From assembly GCF_963931955.1 (NCBI RefSeq), contig NZ_OZ008337.1:124001-188000 (forward strand): a stretch of 64,000 bases of DNA, read 5' to 3'. Positions 63,580 to 64,000 of this stretch are shown here, piece after piece (the stretch's first letter is position 1; each line of letters begins with the position of its first letter). The stretch is from Wolbachia endosymbiont (group A) of Longitarsus flavicornis (lineage in GTDB: Bacteria > Pseudomonadota > Alphaproteobacteria > Rickettsiales > Anaplasmataceae). The translations under genes were made by a program, and so were the position numbers. The notes beneath the pieces are model-generated. The model saw only the letters and a list, made by a program, of their open reading frames with translations, was not told the DNA's origin and made no database searches.

Positions 63580-64000
63580 TTACTACCACTTTTTTTGTTA
63601 AAAACAACTTTATTAATGATTGTTGAATTAAAGTTATAATACTACTAAATATCCAATATATTATCAGGCCAGCAGGAAAAGAAGAAAAAATAAAGACAGA
63701 AATGTAAGGTAAAAACTTCATAACATTTACTTGAATATCGTCTTTGCTTTTCTCACTTAGCTTCTGCTGAATTATCATAGTAATACCAAAAATTATAGGC
63801 AAAATTCCTATAGAAATAGGGAAATTGTAATTAAACAACCCAAATAATGTAAAGATGTTCGTTGGGTCAGGAGCTGAAAGATCCTTAATCCATAAATAAA
63901 AAGGGGCGTGTCTCATCTCTATAGTAACAAATAATACTTTATATAGAGCAAAAAATACCGGTATTTGTATTAGCATGGGAAAAATGCTCGACATTGGGTT
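63557..64000 (-). CDS. yidC: membrane protein insertase YidC, C-terminal part (cut by window end)
   Basis: It inserts inner-membrane proteins with or without SecYEG. The visible 148 residues read NPMSSIFPMLIQIPVFFALY, then three further membrane helices, with MIIQQKLSEKSKDDIQVNVM between them and SSFPAGLIIYWIFSSII near the end. These are the conserved helices 3-5 of the YidC/Oxa1 core. The N-terminal half lies beyond position 64000. Its stop lies inside ribH. Confidence 0.9.
   Translation of the reverse strand, partial: NPMSSIFPMLIQIPVFFALYKVLFVTIEMRHAPFYLWIKDLSAPDPTNIFTLFGLFNYNFPISIGILPIIFGITMIIQQKLSEKSKDDIQVNVMKFLPYISVFIFSSFPAGLIIYWIFSSIITLIQQSLIKLFLTKKVVVNVENTNS

Overview
The window is a piece of a Wolbachia chromosome (Rickettsiales, obligate intracellular endosymbiont of arthropods). 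The evidence is low GC, housekeeping genes of alphaproteobacterial endosymbiont type, many insertion sequences in different states of decay, dispersed palindromic repeats built on 'ctggatcccagtgtca' and 'ccgtcatcccgc' cores, and a prophage of WO type (RuvC-like resolvase, ParB-methyltransferase fusion, ankyrin gene beside the terminase, RelBE pair between gpW and portal).

Layout. 1-8.7 kb is a graveyard of mobile DNA: a broken IS200/IS605, a 221-bp MITE, a frameshifted IS4-family element, a decayed membrane-protein gene, a serine-recombinase 3' fragment, a group II intron, an ankyrin 5' fragment, a decapitated gene of unknown function, an ISWpi1-like IS5 element, and a second truncated IS5-type element. 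8.7-30.4 kb is the WO prophage. Two tail/baseplate-type genes read leftward (the distal one truncated). A sigma-factor gene and a replication module (Sak-like ATPase, two RepA-like ATPases, DUF669-like protein, TOPRIM primase-helicase) read rightward. A leftward two-gene cassette of unknown function (17.8-20.1 kb) follows, then the packaging and head module (resolvase, methyltransferase, small terminase, ankyrin protein, large terminase, gpW, RelBE, portal, S49 protease, decoration protein, capsid). The portal is frameshifted and the capsid gene is cut by an IS110 element; the tail module beyond it is missing, so the prophage looks unable to make particles.

32.6-64 kb is core chromosome: fabI, secD, hemC-murB, an SDF symporter with pyrE, typA, mrp/apbC, a ubiH-type monooxygenase, a secreted C26 amidotransferase, tRNA-Phe, coaD, cdsA-uppS-frr-pyrH-tsf-rpsB, tRNA-Asp, yajC, glmS, a full-length serine recombinase standing alone, dut, nusB-ribH and yidC (cut by the window end). 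Between these genes lie several repeat families: palindromic elements, a 275-286 bp MITE family, a roughly 0.45-0.5 kb dispersed repeat carrying a near-consensus sigma70 promoter, a second copy of the IS5-type element, and a second group II intron encoding an identical protein.

How the parts work together. The phage sigma-like protein (10982-11470) sits between two phage transcription units that read away from each other. A 44-bp sequence lies just upstream of each unit in the matching orientation (10752-10795 and 20265-20308, 2 mismatches), which looks like a coordinated late-promoter circuit. Other points of interest are the unknown 17.8-20.1 kb cassette, the promoter-bearing dispersed repeat, and the evidence that introns and IS elements have joined unrelated flanks by deletion or recombination. 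All functional calls are from reading the sequence; no database search was run.
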